A stretch of 64,000 nucleotides of DNA from 40CM-2-70-7 sp035631315 (GTDB lineage: Bacteria > Gemmatimonadota > Gemmatimonadetes > Gemmatimonadales > GWC2-71-9): NCBI GenBank assembly GCA_035631315.1, contig DASQIZ010000059.1:6991-70990 (forward strand). Reading direction: 5' to 3'. The translations under genes were made by a program, and so were the position numbers. The notes beneath the pieces were generated by a model. It saw only the letters and a program-made list of their open reading frames with translations, was not told where the DNA came from and searched no databases. This document shows positions 42,417 to 51,248 of this stretch, piece after piece (position 1 is the stretch's first letter; each line of letters opens with the position of its first letter).

Positions 42417-44390
42417 ATGGATAGACTCCTCGTCGCTCCGATCGCAGCGCTCCTGGTGTTCCCGGTCTTCGTGCAGGGGCAGCAACTCGCCTCGTCCAAG
42501 CCCGGCAAACCCGATACCTCCGTCTTCCGCCCCATCGATTGGGCCACGCCCGATGTCTACCGGACGGCGTCCGGCATGCCCGGTCCCGAGTACTGGCAGC
42601 AAAAGGCCGACTACACGATCCGGGCCTCCCTCGATCCCACGACGCACACCATCGAGGGCGCGGAGACCGTGCGGTACACGAACAACTCTCCCGACACCCT
42701 GCGCTTCCTCTGGATGCAGCTCGACATGAACCTGGGCTCCCGGCAGAGCCGGATGGCCCCGCTCGATCAGTATTTCTTCCCGGAAGATTCGAGCTTCCAC
42801 ATCGGCGCGACGATCGAGCGCATCCTGTCGGTGCGGGCGGGCCCGAAGGGCGCGAAACCCACGACCACCGCGCTCCCGTGGTGGGTCAACAGCACCATGA
42901 TGTACGTGGAGCTCGATCGGCCCCTGCCCCCGAAAGGCGTGCTGACGCTCGACATCGGTTGGCACCATCAAGTCCCGACGCAGGGCGGGCGGACGGGGAG
43001 GCAGGAGTTTCCGGAGGGCTGGCTCTACCAGATCGCGCAGTGGTATCCGCGCCTGGCGGTCTACGACGACGTCCGCGGCTGGAATACCGACCAGTACTTC
43101 GGGGCGAGCGAGTTCTATCTCGAGTACGGCGACTTCGACGTTACCGTGACCGCCCCTTCGAACTACACACTCACGGCGACCGGCACGCTGACCAACGGTG
43201 CGCAGGTATTCCCCGCCCTGATCCAGCGGCGCCTTGCCCTGGCCGCGCACTCCGACACCATCGTCCACATCATAACCGCCGCCGAGCTGGGGACCCCCGC
43301 GTTGCTCCCGGCAGGCGCCGGCAAGACGCGCACCTGGCACTGGACCGCCACGAATGTCCGCGACTTTGCGTGGGCGGCCGCACCGAATTTCGTGTGGGAC
43401 GAGACGAGTTGGGATGGCATCACGATGCAGGCGTTCTACCCGCCATCAGCGTCGGACATCTGGAGTACCGCCGCGGACATGAACCGGCACGCGATCAAGA
43501 TCCATTCCCGCTGGCTTCACTACCCCTGGCCCACGGCGATCAGCGTCGAGGGACCGGTCGGCGGGATGGAGTACCCGATGATCACGTTCGATCAGGCCGA
43601 CAGTCCGAAGGAGTTGTATTACACACTGGCGCACGAGCAGGGACACGAGTGGTTCCCGATGATCGTGGGCTCGGACGAGCGGCTCTTTGCGTGGATGGAT
43701 GAAGGGTTCAACACGTTCATCGACTGGTACACCTTCCGCGACCGCTATCCGACCGACACGACGCGGATCCAGTCGCTCGAGTTCGGGTCGATGCGCGCCT
43801 TTCAGCAATTCCTCGCCACCGACACCGGTCTCGAGACGCCGATCATGGAGACCCAGGACCGGTCGCCCTCAGGGTTGATGAGCGGGTGGAACGCGTACGG
43901 AAAACCCGCGGTGGCGCTGCACTTCCTGCGCGAGCAGGTCGTCGACTCCACGCATTTTGATGCGGCGTTCCGGGAATACGTCCGCCGCTGGGCCTTCAAG
44001 CATCCCCGGCCCGACGACTTCTTCCGCACGATGGACAACGCGCTTGGCGAAGACCTCTCGTGGTTCTGGCGGAGCTGGTTCTACCGCACCGATCACCTGG
44101 ACCAGGCGGTCGACTCGGTCCAGCAGCAGGACACCGCGGGCCGCACGATCTCGCGGGTGTTTCTCTCGAACCGGCGTGAGATGGTCGCGCCAGTCATGGC
44201 CCGGGTGACCGGGGTGGACGGATCGGTCCGGATGATCAAGCTGCCGGTGGAGACATGGTGGACCGGGCCGAAGGCTGTCTGGCTGCTGGTCGACCCGAGC
44301 AAGTCAAAGCCCGTGAAGATCGAGCTCGACCCCAAGGGTGATTATCCGGATGTGGATCGATCGAACAACACCTGGCCCCGGAGCAAGTAA
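42417..44390 (+). CDS. Secreted M1-family metallopeptidase
   Basis: This is a 657-residue exported peptidase. ATG 42417 begins a signal peptide (RLLVAPIAALLVFPVFVQGQ). The N-terminal beta domain is followed by a thermolysin-like catalytic domain with HEQGH (406-410) and Glu429 in WMDEGFNTFIDW, the exact HExxH-x18-E spacing of M1/gluzincin enzymes. GPVGGMEYPMITF, just upstream, corresponds to the GxMEN exopeptidase motif in diverged form. A C-terminal beta domain closes the protein. Likely a periplasmic aminopeptidase. A stem-loop follows the stop. Confidence 0.9.
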   Translation: MDRLLVAPIAALLVFPVFVQGQQLASSKPGKPDTSVFRPIDWATPDVYRTASGMPGPEYWQQKADYTIRASLDPTTHTIEGAETVRYTNNSPDTLRFLWMQLDMNLGSRQSRMAPLDQYFFPEDSSFHIGATIERILSVRAGPKGAKPTTTALPWWVNSTMMYVELDRPLPPKGVLTLDIGWHHQVPTQGGRTGRQEFPEGWLYQIAQWYPRLAVYDDVRGWNTDQYFGASEFYLEYGDFDVTVTAPSNYTLTATGTLTNGAQVFPALIQRRLALAAHSDTIVHIITAAELGTPALLPAGAGKTRTWHWTATNVRDFAWAAAPNFVWDETSWDGITMQAFYPPSASDIWSTAADMNRHAIKIHSRWLHYPWPTAISVEGPVGGMEYPMITFDQADSPKELYYTLAHEQGHEWFPMIVGSDERLFAWMDEGFNTFIDWYTFRDRYPTDTTRIQSLEFGSMRAFQQFLATDTGLETPIMETQDRSPSGLMSGWNAYGKPAVALHFLREQVVDSTHFDAAFREYVRRWAFKHPRPDDFFRTMDNALGEDLSWFWRSWFYRTDHLDQAVDSVQQQDTAGRTISRVFLSNRREMVAPVMARVTGVDGSVRMIKLPVETWWTGPKAVWLLVDPSKSKPVKIELDPKGDYPDVDRSNNTWPRSK

Positions 44391-44391
44391 C

Positions 44392-44409
44392 CCCGGGCGC
44401 GAGCCCGGG
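44392..44409. terminator. GC-rich stem-loop between convergent genes
   Basis: CCCGGGC, tetraloop GCGA, GCCCGGG makes a perfect 7-bp hairpin with a GNRA loop directly after the M1 peptidase stop and 16 bp from the stop of the convergent phosphodiesterase gene. No T-run follows on either strand, so it is a possible pause or 3'-protecting structure rather than a classic terminator. Confidence 0.4.
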
Positions 44410-44425
44410 ATTCTGAGGCTCAAGA

Positions 44426-46000
44426 TCAGCGACTCGCCGAACTTGAGCCCACCACTTCCGGGAGTATCTCCCCATCCAGCTTCTCGGTCGGCTTGACGCC
44501 GAGAATCGCGGCGAGCGTCGGGCCGATGTCGACGGTGCGGGCGGGGCGGTCCACCCGCCGCACCGGCACACCAGCGCCGAAGAACGCGATCGGGACTTCG
44601 ATATCTTCGGCGTTCATGCCGCCATGCTCGCCGCCGAGGGATCCTGAGGACCAGACGTACCCGGGACGCATGGCCGCCACCGCCAACCAGCCGTAGCCGT
44701 CGGGGAGCAGCCGCCGCCAGAGCGGTGCCGCCCCGGTATCGGGTGCCTGCGGGAGCGTCGCCGGCGTGAAGACCTGGCTGATGCCCGGGTTCGCCGCGAT
44801 CCGCTTTGCCAGCGCGGCCGACAGACTGTCGACATTCACGCCACGAGCCCGCAGCGCGTCGACGTCCGCGGACAGCAAGCCATTGTCGAACGAGAGGTCG
44901 AAGGGGACGTGGTACCGCTCCTCGAGCTCCTGCTCCACGTCCTTCGGGAAGGAGCCCATCCCGACGCGTCCAGCGTGCTGATGTTTCACCAGCACCGCGT
45001 ACTCGGGAAGACTGACGATCCCATGGTCGCCGGTGAGCGCCGCGACCATGCCTCCTGGTACCAGCTTGCTCAACGAGTCGAAGAACTGACCCAGCCAGCG
45101 GTCGACGTGCAGGAGCTGGTCGTGGATTTCACGCGAGTCAGGACCGTAGGCGTGACCCACGGCATCGGTGGTGGAAAGTGACACGACGAGGAGATCGGGA
45201 CTGCCGCGAGTCCCCAACCGCATCTTCTCGACCCCGGTGATCGCGAACGCCAAGGTGAGTGAGTCCATGACCGGGTAGGACGTGATCCGGTTGGCGATGA
45301 CGTCGTTCCCGGGGAGCTGATGGGGGAACGTGAAATCCGAGCCGGCGTTCTCGAACGCCATGCTGTCCGGTTCCTGATAGGCCGATTCCGGAAGCAGGAG
45401 GTTCCACGTGCTGCCGGCGATGTGGGCGAGATCGATGTGGGAGTCGAACTCAGATACCCACTTTGGCAGCGTATCCGTGTAGTAGCGGCTCGTCGTAAAC
45501 CGCCCCCCCAGCCACCAGTAGACGTTGCCGCGGCCACGGCCGACGGGGAAAATGGCGCCCCGATCCTTCCGGGAAACCGACAGCACGCGGGTCTGGGGGT
45601 CGCGGGCGAGGAGCCAATCGTAGAGGGTGGTTCCCTGGAACCGGCGGGGCGAAGAGCCTTGTGGATCGGGCACTCCCAGCGCCGGCGAGGTGGGGTCCTG
45701 GACCCCCCGGTTGTTCAGAATGATGCCGGTGTGTCCCGGCTCCCGGCCCGACAGCATGGTGGAGTGGCCCGGCGCGGTTTCGGTGGAAGCGTGATCCTGA
45801 CGCCCGTGGGGGAAGAAGGTCCCCGTGTCCCGGAAGCGCTTGAATCCGCCCGTCCACTGCGTGGCGAACCGGTCGAGATAGTCCCCTCGCATCTGATCGA
45901 CCGCGATGAGTACCACCAGGCCGGGGTATTGGGGCGTCTGCGCCCTGACCGGGACCGCCAATCCCGCGGCAACGGCCGCCGCCACCATGAAGCGTTTCAT
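44426..46000 (-). CDS. Exported alkaline phosphatase-superfamily phosphodiesterase
   Basis: This is a 524-residue type I phosphodiesterase/nucleotide pyrophosphatase-like enzyme. ATG 46000 is preceded by GGAG and opens a signal peptide (KRFMVAAAVAAGLAVPVRAQ). Metal-site residues of the superfamily are visible: VLIAVDQMRGDYLDRF, the nucleophile region STETAPGHSTMLSG, STTDAVGHAYGPDS, LTGDHGI and GGEHGG. It resembles secreted PafA-like or nucleotide phosphodiesterase-like proteins; exact substrate (phosphomonoester, diester or phosphonate) is undecided. It is divergent from msrB. Confidence 0.87.
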   Translation of the reverse strand: MKRFMVAAAVAAGLAVPVRAQTPQYPGLVVLIAVDQMRGDYLDRFATQWTGGFKRFRDTGTFFPHGRQDHASTETAPGHSTMLSGREPGHTGIILNNRGVQDPTSPALGVPDPQGSSPRRFQGTTLYDWLLARDPQTRVLSVSRKDRGAIFPVGRGRGNVYWWLGGRFTTSRYYTDTLPKWVSEFDSHIDLAHIAGSTWNLLLPESAYQEPDSMAFENAGSDFTFPHQLPGNDVIANRITSYPVMDSLTLAFAITGVEKMRLGTRGSPDLLVVSLSTTDAVGHAYGPDSREIHDQLLHVDRWLGQFFDSLSKLVPGGMVAALTGDHGIVSLPEYAVLVKHQHAGRVGMGSFPKDVEQELEERYHVPFDLSFDNGLLSADVDALRARGVNVDSLSAALAKRIAANPGISQVFTPATLPQAPDTGAAPLWRRLLPDGYGWLAVAAMRPGYVWSSGSLGGEHGGMNAEDIEVPIAFFGAGVPVRRVDRPARTVDIGPTLAAILGVKPTEKLDGEILPEVVGSSSASR

Positions 46001-46086
46001 GTTCCACTCCGTTGAGGTGGGGAAAAGGTGCACCCCCTCGGTAACGGTTCTGTCACCGCACCGGTAGATTCCCATCAGGAGGCGTC

Positions 46087-46530
46087 ATGACCTACCAGAA
46101 GCCCACCGAACAAGAGCTGAAGCAGAAGCTCAATGCCGAGCAGTTCGCCGTCACCCAGCAGGATGCGACCGAGCGGCCCTTCCAGAACAAGTACTGGGAC
46201 AATCACGAGCCGGGCATCTACGTCGATGTCGTCTCGGGAGAGCCGCTCTTCAGCTCGCTCGACAAGTTCGACTCCGGCACCGGGTGGCCGAGCTTCACGG
46301 CGCCCCTGGATCCGGCGAATGTCGTGACGAAGAGCGACAAGACGCACGGCATGGTGCGCACCGAAGTTCGCTCGAAGGACGCCGACAGCCACCTCGGCCA
46401 CCTGTTCCCCGACGGCCCGGGCCCGACGGGCATGCGCTACTGCATGAACTCCGCGTCGATGCGCTTCATTCCGGTTTCCAAGCTGGAGGCGGAGGGGTAC
46501 GCGAAGTACTTGCCCTTGTTCCAGAGGTAG
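46087..46530 (+). CDS. msrB: Peptide-methionine (R)-S-oxide reductase
   Basis: MsrB reduces methionine-R-sulfoxide in proteins. The 147-residue protein has FDSGTGWPSFTAPLD, VRSKDADSHLGHLFPDGPG and the catalytic RYCMNSASMRFIP. The two CxxC zinc pairs of many MsrBs are absent, so it belongs to the non-zinc type; the usual resolving cysteine near GTGWPS is also replaced, implying recycling by another thiol. AGGAGG lies 5 bases before ATG 46087. It is cytosolic and forms an operon with the propeller gene two bases downstream. Confidence 0.95.
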   Translation: MTYQKPTEQELKQKLNAEQFAVTQQDATERPFQNKYWDNHEPGIYVDVVSGEPLFSSLDKFDSGTGWPSFTAPLDPANVVTKSDKTHGMVRTEVRSKDADSHLGHLFPDGPGPTGMRYCMNSASMRFIPVSKLEAEGYAKYLPLFQR

Positions 46531-46532
46531 CC

Positions 46533-47468
46533 ATGATCCAAGTCATCTGGGTCGTTCTGTTCCTGGTCTTCCGGGTGGTGGAGTACCCGCTCCCCCGCGC
46601 TCGCGCCTTTCCGCACGATCCCGCGGTCGCCCCGAATGGGACGGTCTGGTACACGGATCAGGTGAACAGCTTCATCGGACACCTGGACCCCGCCACGGGC
46701 AAGGTCGAGGACTACCCGACGCCCACGCCGAACTCGGGTCCGCACGGCATCATCGTGGCGCCCGATGGCGGCGTCTGGTACACGGCGAACTTCAAGGGAC
46801 GCATCGGGCGGCTCGATCCGGCAACAGGTGCGATCAAGGAGTACGTGCTTCCCAAAGAGGCGGTGGACCCGCACACGCCCGCGTGGCGCGAGGGGAAAGT
46901 CTGGTACACGGCGCAGGGGTCGAATCTGTACGGCTGGCTCGATCCGAGGGACGGGAGCGGCAAGACCTTTCCGGTGCCGACACCGAATGCACACCCCTAC
47001 GGTCTGCAGAACACTCAGGATGCGATCTGGTTGGCGGAGTTCGGGACCAACAAGATCGGACGCATCGATCCGGCGGATGGCGCGCTGAAGGATTTCGTGC
47101 TCCCCAACTCGAGCTCGCGGCCACGGCGGCTCGCGGTGGACCACGGCATCGTGTGGTATACGGACTATACGCGCGGCCAGCTCGGGCGCCTGGACCCCGC
47201 GACCGGGGCGATCCGCGAGTTCCCGTGTCCGGGCGGGGCCGGCAGCTTGCCGTACGGGATTGCGGTCGGGCCCGACGGGAGGATCTGGTACGACGAGTCG
47301 GGCAAGAACGACGTGGTCGTGTTTGATCCCGCCACGGAGACCGCGGCGACCATCGCGATTCCCACGGCGACGGCGATCGTGCGGAATATCTCGGTGGATT
47401 CGACGCGGAGCCGGATCTGGCTGGCGCTCTCGGGGACCCAGCGGCTCGGCAGAATCGACCTGAAGTAG
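46533..47468 (+). CDS. Vgb-like (streptogramin lyase fold) beta-propeller, probably exported
   Basis: This is a 311-residue seven-bladed propeller built of repeats such as GTVWYTDQVNSFIGHLDPAT and GRIGRLDPATGAIKEYVLP, like virginiamycin B lyase (COG4257). ATG 46533, with GAGG inside the msrB end, begins a hydrophobic N-terminus (IQVIWVVLFLVF), suggesting membrane insertion or export. The WFTE-type active blade of true Vgb is WYTD or WYDE here, and I cannot identify the catalytic His/Glu set. Antibiotic inactivation should not be assumed; such propellers are common as periplasmic binding or lyase-like proteins. Confidence 0.75.
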   Translation: MIQVIWVVLFLVFRVVEYPLPRARAFPHDPAVAPNGTVWYTDQVNSFIGHLDPATGKVEDYPTPTPNSGPHGIIVAPDGGVWYTANFKGRIGRLDPATGAIKEYVLPKEAVDPHTPAWREGKVWYTAQGSNLYGWLDPRDGSGKTFPVPTPNAHPYGLQNTQDAIWLAEFGTNKIGRIDPADGALKDFVLPNSSSRPRRLAVDHGIVWYTDYTRGQLGRLDPATGAIREFPCPGGAGSLPYGIAVGPDGRIWYDESGKNDVVVFDPATETAATIAIPTATAIVRNISVDSTRSRIWLALSGTQRLGRIDLK

Positions 47469-47482
47469 CGGCGTTGCTCCTG

Positions 47483-47518
47483 TTGACTTTCTACAGGAAG
47501 GGCTGAAACTTCCTGTAG
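47483..47518 (+). promoter_or_regulatory. PadR upstream region with perfect 10-bp inverted repeat
   Basis: TTGACT (47483-47488) is a plausible -35. It is followed by the perfect inverted repeat CTACAGGAAG / CTTCCTGTAG (47491-47500 and 47509-47518) with an 8-base spacer, 22 bp before the padR start. No good -10 lies 17 bp downstream of the TTGACT. The repeat is a likely PadR-type operator. Confidence 0.6.
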
Positions 47519-47540
47519 GCTTCCGACATAAGAGTCTGAT

Positions 47541-47876
47541 ATGCCTGCCCAACAGAACGACGTCCTCCGCGGCACCCTCGAGCTCCTCATCCTCAAGACC
47601 CTCACGCTCGAGCCGATGCACGGCTGGGGCATCAGCCAGCGGATCCAGCAGTTCTCGTCCGGCGTGCTGGACGTGAACCAGGGCTCGCTCTACCCCGCCC
47701 TGCAGCGGCTCGAGGTCAAAGGCTGGATCGACAGTGCGTGGCGCACCACGGAGAACAACCGCCAGGCCAAGTACTACCGCTTGACCGCGTCCGGCCGCCG
47801 AGCACTGGGCGCGGAGACCGCCAGCTGGCGTCGATATGTCACCGCCGTCGAATCCATCCTGGGGGAGACGGCCTGA
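47541..47876 (+). CDS. PadR-family transcriptional regulator
   Basis: This is a 111-residue PadR protein: GTLELLILKTLTLEPMHGWG, NQGSLYPALQRLEVKGWIDS, and wing AKYYRLTASGRRALGAE. It is closest in sequence to the PadR at 4557 (identical MHGWGIS and SLYPAL). Its stop shares a base with the start of the next ADOP (TGATG at 47874-47878). The upstream inverted repeat is the probable autoregulatory site. Confidence 0.93.
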   Translation: MPAQQNDVLRGTLELLILKTLTLEPMHGWGISQRIQQFSSGVLDVNQGSLYPALQRLEVKGWIDSAWRTTENNRQAKYYRLTASGRRALGAETASWRRYVTAVESILGETA

Positions 47877-50530
47877 TGTCCATGCTTTCCGGCTTCCGCG
47901 CGCGCCTGCGCGCGCTCTTTCGCTTTTCGGCCACTGAAGACGGGTTGGACAGCGAGATTCGCTTTCACCTCGAGCAGGCAACGGAGCAGAACCTGAAGGC
48001 GGGGATGACACCGGACGAGGCACGACGGCAGGCGCGGATCGACTTCGGCGGGCCGGAGTCGGTGCGGGAGGAGCACCGGGACGCGCGTGGCACGCGGTGG
48101 CTCGAGGATGCGATCGCCGACACGCGTTTCGGCCTCCGGGCGCTGCTTCGCAATCCGGTGCTGGCGACCACCGCGATCATCACCCTCGCCCTCGGCATCG
48201 GCGCGAATACCGCCATCTTCTCAGTCGTCAACGCCGTCATTCTGCGCCCGCTGCCATTCCCCGGTTCGGACCGCCTGGTCAAGCTCTCCGAGGACAATCC
48301 CGAATTCCACTGGGTGCACCAGGGCGCCGCACCGGCGAACTACCTCGATTGGGCGGCGCGGGTCCATGCGTTCAGCGGCGTCGCGGCCTACACACCGGGC
48401 GGGCACGTCACGATTGTGAGCGATGCCGGCCCGTCGATGTTCCACCAGTCCGATGTCACAGGGAATTTCTTCGACGTGCTGGGCATCCCGGCCATTGCCG
48501 GGCGCACCTTCCGGGACGAGGAGACCTGGCAAAACGGGACGCCGGTGGCGGTGATCTCCGACCGCCTGTGGCGGACCTATTTCGGGAGCGATCCCACCGT
48601 CGTCGGGCGCAGTGTCCGGTTGGACGAGGTCCCGACCCAAATCATCGGCATCGTGCCTGCGACCTTCGGCTTTCCGCGTCCCGACGTCGACATCTGGTCG
48701 CCCATGGCCTGGAAGCCGGCCGACCGGACCGCCCTGTATTTCCGCCGCGCGCACTGGCTCGGCGTAGTCGCACGCCTCGGGCCCGGCGTCTCCCTGCCGG
48801 CCGCCAACGCCGAGTTCCAGACCGTCGTTCGGCAGCTGCAGCTGCAATACCCGGAGACGAACCGCGTCATGGGCGCCGACCTGATGCCCCTCCAGGCCTT
48901 CCTGACCAGCGACATTCGCCTGCCCCTGCTCATTCTCCTCGGGGCGGTCCTGCTCCTGCTCCTGATCGCCTGCGCCAACGTGGGAAACCTTCTGCTGGTG
49001 CAAGCACTCGGCCGGGAACGGGAGAGTGCCCTGCGTCTCGCGCTCGGCGCCGGCCGCGGGCGGCTGATCCGGCAAGCGCTGACGGAAAGCCTGCTCCTCT
49101 CGGTGATCGGCGGCGTCGTCGGCTGTGCGCTCGGCTGGGCGGGCACGCACGGACTGGTGGCGATGCGGCCGGCCGGCATGGACGCCATCCCGGAAGTCGG
49201 TCTCGACGGTCGGCTGCTCGGGTTCGTCGTCGCGATCGTGACCGCCAGCGGCCTGATCTTCGGGACCGCCCCCGCCATCTGGCGAGGACGCCGCCTTCCC
49301 GCGGAAGTGTTGAAAGAGGGCGGCCGTGGCGGCTCGGATGTCGGGCGTATCCGTGCCTGGGGACGCAGTCTGGTCGTCGCCGAGGTATCGCTGGCACTAC
49401 TCCTCACGGTCGGCGCGGCACTGCTCCTCAAGAGTTTCTGGCGGCTGGGTCAAGTCGATCCGGGTTTCGACCCGCAGAACGTCCTGGCGGTCGGGATCAA
49501 CCTCCCGATCGTCCGTTACGACAGCGCTTCCAAGCAGGCAGCGTTCTTCGACCAGCTGGAGGACCGCGTGCGCGCTCTCCCGGGCGTGACGGGAGGATCA
49601 GCGGTGATGTTGCCCCCTCTTTCCGGGGGCGGCTGGACGAGCAGCTACCACATCGAGGGGCGCACGGGCGATCCCGCGGGCGCCGAGCTGGCGCATCGCG
49701 TGGCGTCCCCGTCCTACTTCCAGGTGATGCGGGTGCCGCTCAAGGCCGGGCGTTTCTTCACGGACGCGGACCGCGCCGGCGCACCGCTGGTCGTCCTGAT
49801 CAACGACGCCTTCGCCCGGGTCGAATTCGCGGGTCAGAATCCCATCGGCCAGCGGATCGCGTTCGAGCGGAAGGTTGATTCCACGACCGTCTGGATGACG
49901 ATCGTGGGCGTGGTGGGAAATGAGCACCAGATATCGCTGGCCCAACCCCCGCAGCTCGAGGCCTTCCAGCCATTCGATCAGCGGCCGACCTCCTACATGA
50001 CGCTGATCGTCCGCACGGCGTCGAATCCAACGGCGCTCGTGCCCGAGGTGAAACGCATCATCGGCGAGCTGGACCCCGCGGTCGCGATCGCCAACCTGAT
50101 CACGATGGACGACGCCGTGCGGCGCTCACGCGCCACGCAGCGCTTCATCGCCCTGCTCCTGTTGACCTTCGCGATCACCGGGCTGATCCTGTCGACAGTG
50201 GGAGTGTACGGCGTGATCGCTCAGCTCGCCCGGCGCCGGACCCGCGAAATGGGCATCCGCATCGCCCTGGGCGCGGCGGCGGGTCAGGTGCAATGGCTCG
50301 TCGTGAATCAGGGACTGCGGCTGGCGGCGCTCGGAGTTCTGCTGGGAACCGTCGCGGCGCTGTTCATCACGCGCGTCCTGCGATCGGTGTTGTTCGGCGT
50401 GAGCCCGACCGACCCGGTCACGTTTGTCGCGGTCCCCGCGATTCTGGCGGCTGCGGCGCTGCTGGCGTCGTGGCTTCCCGCGGCGAGAGCTTCTCGAACG
50501 GATCCGGCGAGTACGTTGCGGTTTGAATGA
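47876..50530 (+). CDS. ADOP-family two-domain permease
   Basis: This is an 884-residue ADOP. ATG 47876 overlaps the padR stop; a second Met two codons on is possible. The prefix domain reads DGLDSEIRFHLEQATEQNLK and DEARRQARIDFGG. First TM LALGIGANTAIFS, FtsX motif CANVGNLLLVQALGRERE, second TM and periplasmic domain, final TMs, tail PAARASRTDPASTLRFE. An in-frame open extension into padR is ignored. The gene is followed by a double hairpin before the convergent DinB gene. Confidence 0.93.
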   Translation: MSMLSGFRARLRALFRFSATEDGLDSEIRFHLEQATEQNLKAGMTPDEARRQARIDFGGPESVREEHRDARGTRWLEDAIADTRFGLRALLRNPVLATTAIITLALGIGANTAIFSVVNAVILRPLPFPGSDRLVKLSEDNPEFHWVHQGAAPANYLDWAARVHAFSGVAAYTPGGHVTIVSDAGPSMFHQSDVTGNFFDVLGIPAIAGRTFRDEETWQNGTPVAVISDRLWRTYFGSDPTVVGRSVRLDEVPTQIIGIVPATFGFPRPDVDIWSPMAWKPADRTALYFRRAHWLGVVARLGPGVSLPAANAEFQTVVRQLQLQYPETNRVMGADLMPLQAFLTSDIRLPLLILLGAVLLLLLIACANVGNLLLVQALGRERESALRLALGAGRGRLIRQALTESLLLSVIGGVVGCALGWAGTHGLVAMRPAGMDAIPEVGLDGRLLGFVVAIVTASGLIFGTAPAIWRGRRLPAEVLKEGGRGGSDVGRIRAWGRSLVVAEVSLALLLTVGAALLLKSFWRLGQVDPGFDPQNVLAVGINLPIVRYDSASKQAAFFDQLEDRVRALPGVTGGSAVMLPPLSGGGWTSSYHIEGRTGDPAGAELAHRVASPSYFQVMRVPLKAGRFFTDADRAGAPLVVLINDAFARVEFAGQNPIGQRIAFERKVDSTTVWMTIVGVVGNEHQISLAQPPQLEAFQPFDQRPTSYMTLIVRTASNPTALVPEVKRIIGELDPAVAIANLITMDDAVRRSRATQRFIALLLLTFAITGLILSTVGVYGVIAQLARRRTREMGIRIALGAAAGQVQWLVVNQGLRLAALGVLLGTVAALFITRVLRSVLFGVSPTDPVTFVAVPAILAAAALLASWLPAARASRTDPASTLRFE

Positions 50531-50543
50531 CAGGTTCAGGGTG

Positions 50544-50582
50544 CCAGGTGTCAGGGCTTCGACCCTGGCACCTGACACCTGG
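50544..50582. repeat. Nested inverted repeats between convergent genes
   Basis: CCAGGTGTCAGG (50544-50555) and CCTGACACCTGG (50571-50582) form a perfect 12-bp inverted repeat. A second, overlapping pairing, GGTGCCAGG with CCTGGCACC, is also perfect over 9 bp, so two mutually exclusive hairpins exist. It lies between the ADOP stop and the DinB stop and could serve both strands as a terminator or 3' structure, although there is no T-run. Confidence 0.65.
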
Positions 50583-50598
50583 AACTGGGGACCTTGCG

Positions 50599-51156
50599 TT
50601 AGCTCTTCTTCGCGGGCTGCGCCGTCGGCGGCAGCATGCCGTTGATGCGCAGGTAGTTCGCCAGCTGACTGTAGTGATCCTGCCAGTCCATGCCGATGAT
50701 CATGATGACCGCGGCCCGGGAGAACTGACGCCCGAAGAGCGGGATCTGGTCGCCGAGCTTGGAGTCGTCCAGCTTGGCGAGGGCCGTGCCGCAGAAGTCG
50801 AAGGTCGCCTTCAGCTGCGCCAGCAGCTTCTCCTTCGCATCCGTGGGCGCGATCTTGTCGCGGGTCGGCGCGGTCTCGCCCGACACGACGCTGCACAGCT
50901 GATCGTTGCCTTCGGCCAGATGTACCGCGATCTCGGCGACCGACATCTGCGCCGGGGTCGGCTTGTACGTCCACTTGTCCGCGGGGAACGTTTCGAGCGC
51001 CGCGGGGAGGATCCGCGCGAACCGGCCCTCCTGCATCCGGAGCGCATCAGCCAGGGGCGCCCCCATCGACATTCCTGACATGCTCGCCTGCTGCGCAGCA
51101 CCAACCTGCGCCATCGCGCTCAACGCGAGCGCTACCACCGCCACACGTGCCTTCAT
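50599..51156 (-). CDS. Exported DinB-family protein
   Basis: This is a 185-residue protein with a signal peptide (KARVAVVALALSAMAQVGAA, cut before QQ), a Met/Ser/Gly linker and a four-helix DinB-like bundle. Candidate metal-binding positions are the His in VHLAEGN and the His in DWQDHYSQLANYLR; a third ligand is not obvious. Most DinB proteins are cytosolic thiol-dependent transferases; a secreted form is common in Gemmatimonadota and Acidobacteriota, with unknown role. A GGAG site precedes ATG 51156. Confidence 0.82.
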   Translation of the reverse strand: MKARVAVVALALSAMAQVGAAQQASMSGMSMGAPLADALRMQEGRFARILPAALETFPADKWTYKPTPAQMSVAEIAVHLAEGNDQLCSVVSGETAPTRDKIAPTDAKEKLLAQLKATFDFCGTALAKLDDSKLGDQIPLFGRQFSRAAVIMIIGMDWQDHYSQLANYLRINGMLPPTAQPAKKS

Positions 51157-51248
51157 GACGAACGACTCCGGAAAAATGAGGGAAAGGCATTCTAACCCCG
51201 GAACCGGGTACGGGAAGTCCCCGTATGGCGGGCTATATTGTGAGCCCT

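Noticed and set aside
46533..47468. Streptogramin resistance gene vgb
   Set aside because: Only the fold is shared. The N-terminus is hydrophobic and the typical active blade motif is not present.
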